DNA of 5,051 nt from assembly GCA_013696945.1 (NCBI GenBank), contig JACCXQ010000145.1, positions 1 through 5,051 of the forward strand. Direction: 5' to 3'. The translations under genes and the position numbers were made by a program. The DNA comes from Chloroflexota bacterium. GTDB lineage: Bacteria; Chloroflexota; Limnocylindria; Limnocylindrales; CSP1-4. Positions 4,704 through 5,051 of this stretch are shown piece by piece (the stretch's first letter is position 1; each line of letters begins with the position of its first letter). The notes beneath the pieces are model-generated. The model saw only the letters and a list, made by a program, of their open reading frames with translations. It was not told where the DNA came from and did not search any database.

Positions 4704-5051
4704 ATGAGACTTCTCGGATTGACCGACGAAGAGATCGAGGAGTGGCTGGCGGGGCCGAACTTCGCCCGCACGAGCACGCTCAACGACGACGGGACGCCCA
4801 GGGTCACCGCGCATGGTACTGGCGGAGGTCGACGGCACTAATCACGCTCAACCGTACGAGGACAACGTCCGCGTCCGCAACATCGAGCGTGACGGGCGCG
4901 TCGCGATGCTGATGGACTCGTCGAACCAGCCGTACAAGTCGGTGCACTTCAGTGGCGAAGCCGAGGTGGCCGACGAGCGGTACCTGTCGCGGCTCGGCTG
5001 GGACGGCGGCAAGCACGTCGACCGGTAGGGAGCGAACAGACGCCATACCGG
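4704..5051 (+). pseudogene. Pyridoxamine 5'-phosphate oxidase-like (FMN/F420 split-barrel) protein, frame broken and cut by window end
   Basis: Begins at ATG 4704 with LTDEEIEEWLAGPNFART and the typical STLNDDGTPRVTA strand pair of PPOX/FDOR split-barrel flavoproteins, then reaches TAA at 4839-4841. The family sequence resumes in another frame from about 4825: EVDGT, then VRVRNIERDGRVAML, then PYKSVHFSGEAEV, up to TAG at 5026-5028. Between them, the third frame gives WYW at 4814-4822, just where the family has its conserved VWY. The best reading is therefore VTA-x-WYW-x-EVDGT with one base missing on each side. After 5025 another frame gives VGSEQTPYR, which may be the true continuation. Members bind FMN, F420 or haem and reduce or bind small substrates; the cofactor cannot be chosen here. 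As written the gene is broken; this may be decay or sequence error. The 3' end lies beyond the window. Confidence 0.7.

Noticed and set aside
1..5051. CRISPR array, tRNA or rRNA genes
   Set aside because: No regularly spaced repeats and no recognisable tRNA or rRNA sequence were seen.

Overview
The window is high-GC DNA in which nearly all the coding is on the + strand. The core, about 535-4070, is a compact mercury-resistance (mer) operon. It contains a small heavy-metal-associated (HMA) domain protein, mercuric reductase MerA, a second FAD/NAD(P)-dependent disulfide-reductase-like flavoprotein, and an ArsR-family repressor with a CmtR-like cysteine pattern. Three things fit an actinobacterium or a Chloroflexota-like high-GC lineage: strong G/C preference at third codon positions, GTG/TTG starts, and an ArsR-type rather than MerR-type regulator. 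The sequence alone does not settle the phylum.

Layout. At 18-221 on the minus strand lies the C-terminal end of a tyrosine recombinase, cut off by an in-frame stop, so it is a remnant of a mobile element beside the operon. About 222-513 holds no convincing intact gene: one unrecognised minus-strand open frame, then a spacer ending in a cluster of inverted and direct repeats (499-538) that is the best candidate for the mer operator. From about 535 the genes are packed head to tail: HMA protein (ends 798) overlaps merA (791-2218) by 8 bp; the second flavoprotein (2224-3648) follows after 5 bp; arsR (TTG start 3645) overlaps it by 4 bp; a SnoaL/NTF2-like gene starts 1 bp after arsR stops (4072). 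Then come a two-CxxC zinc-ribbon reading frame (4454-4669) and the start of a pyridoxamine-phosphate-oxidase-like split-barrel flavoprotein (from 4704).

How the genes may work together. The ArsR protein would repress the operon until Hg(II), or a similar thiophilic metal, binds its cysteines. The HMA protein would bind Hg(II) in the cytoplasm and pass it to the C-terminal Cys pair of MerA, which reduces it to Hg(0) with NADPH. The role of the second flavoprotein is unknown. No Hg transporter (MerT/MerC/MerF type) and no MerB lyase is encoded here.

The last ~650 bp differ in quality from the rest. The SnoaL, zinc-ribbon and split-barrel genes each read best if one or two single-base indels are corrected, several of them at G runs, while the first 3.5 kb of the operon reads cleanly. 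This is either gene decay or local sequence error, and it changes whether SnoaL and the zinc ribbon are separate or fused.
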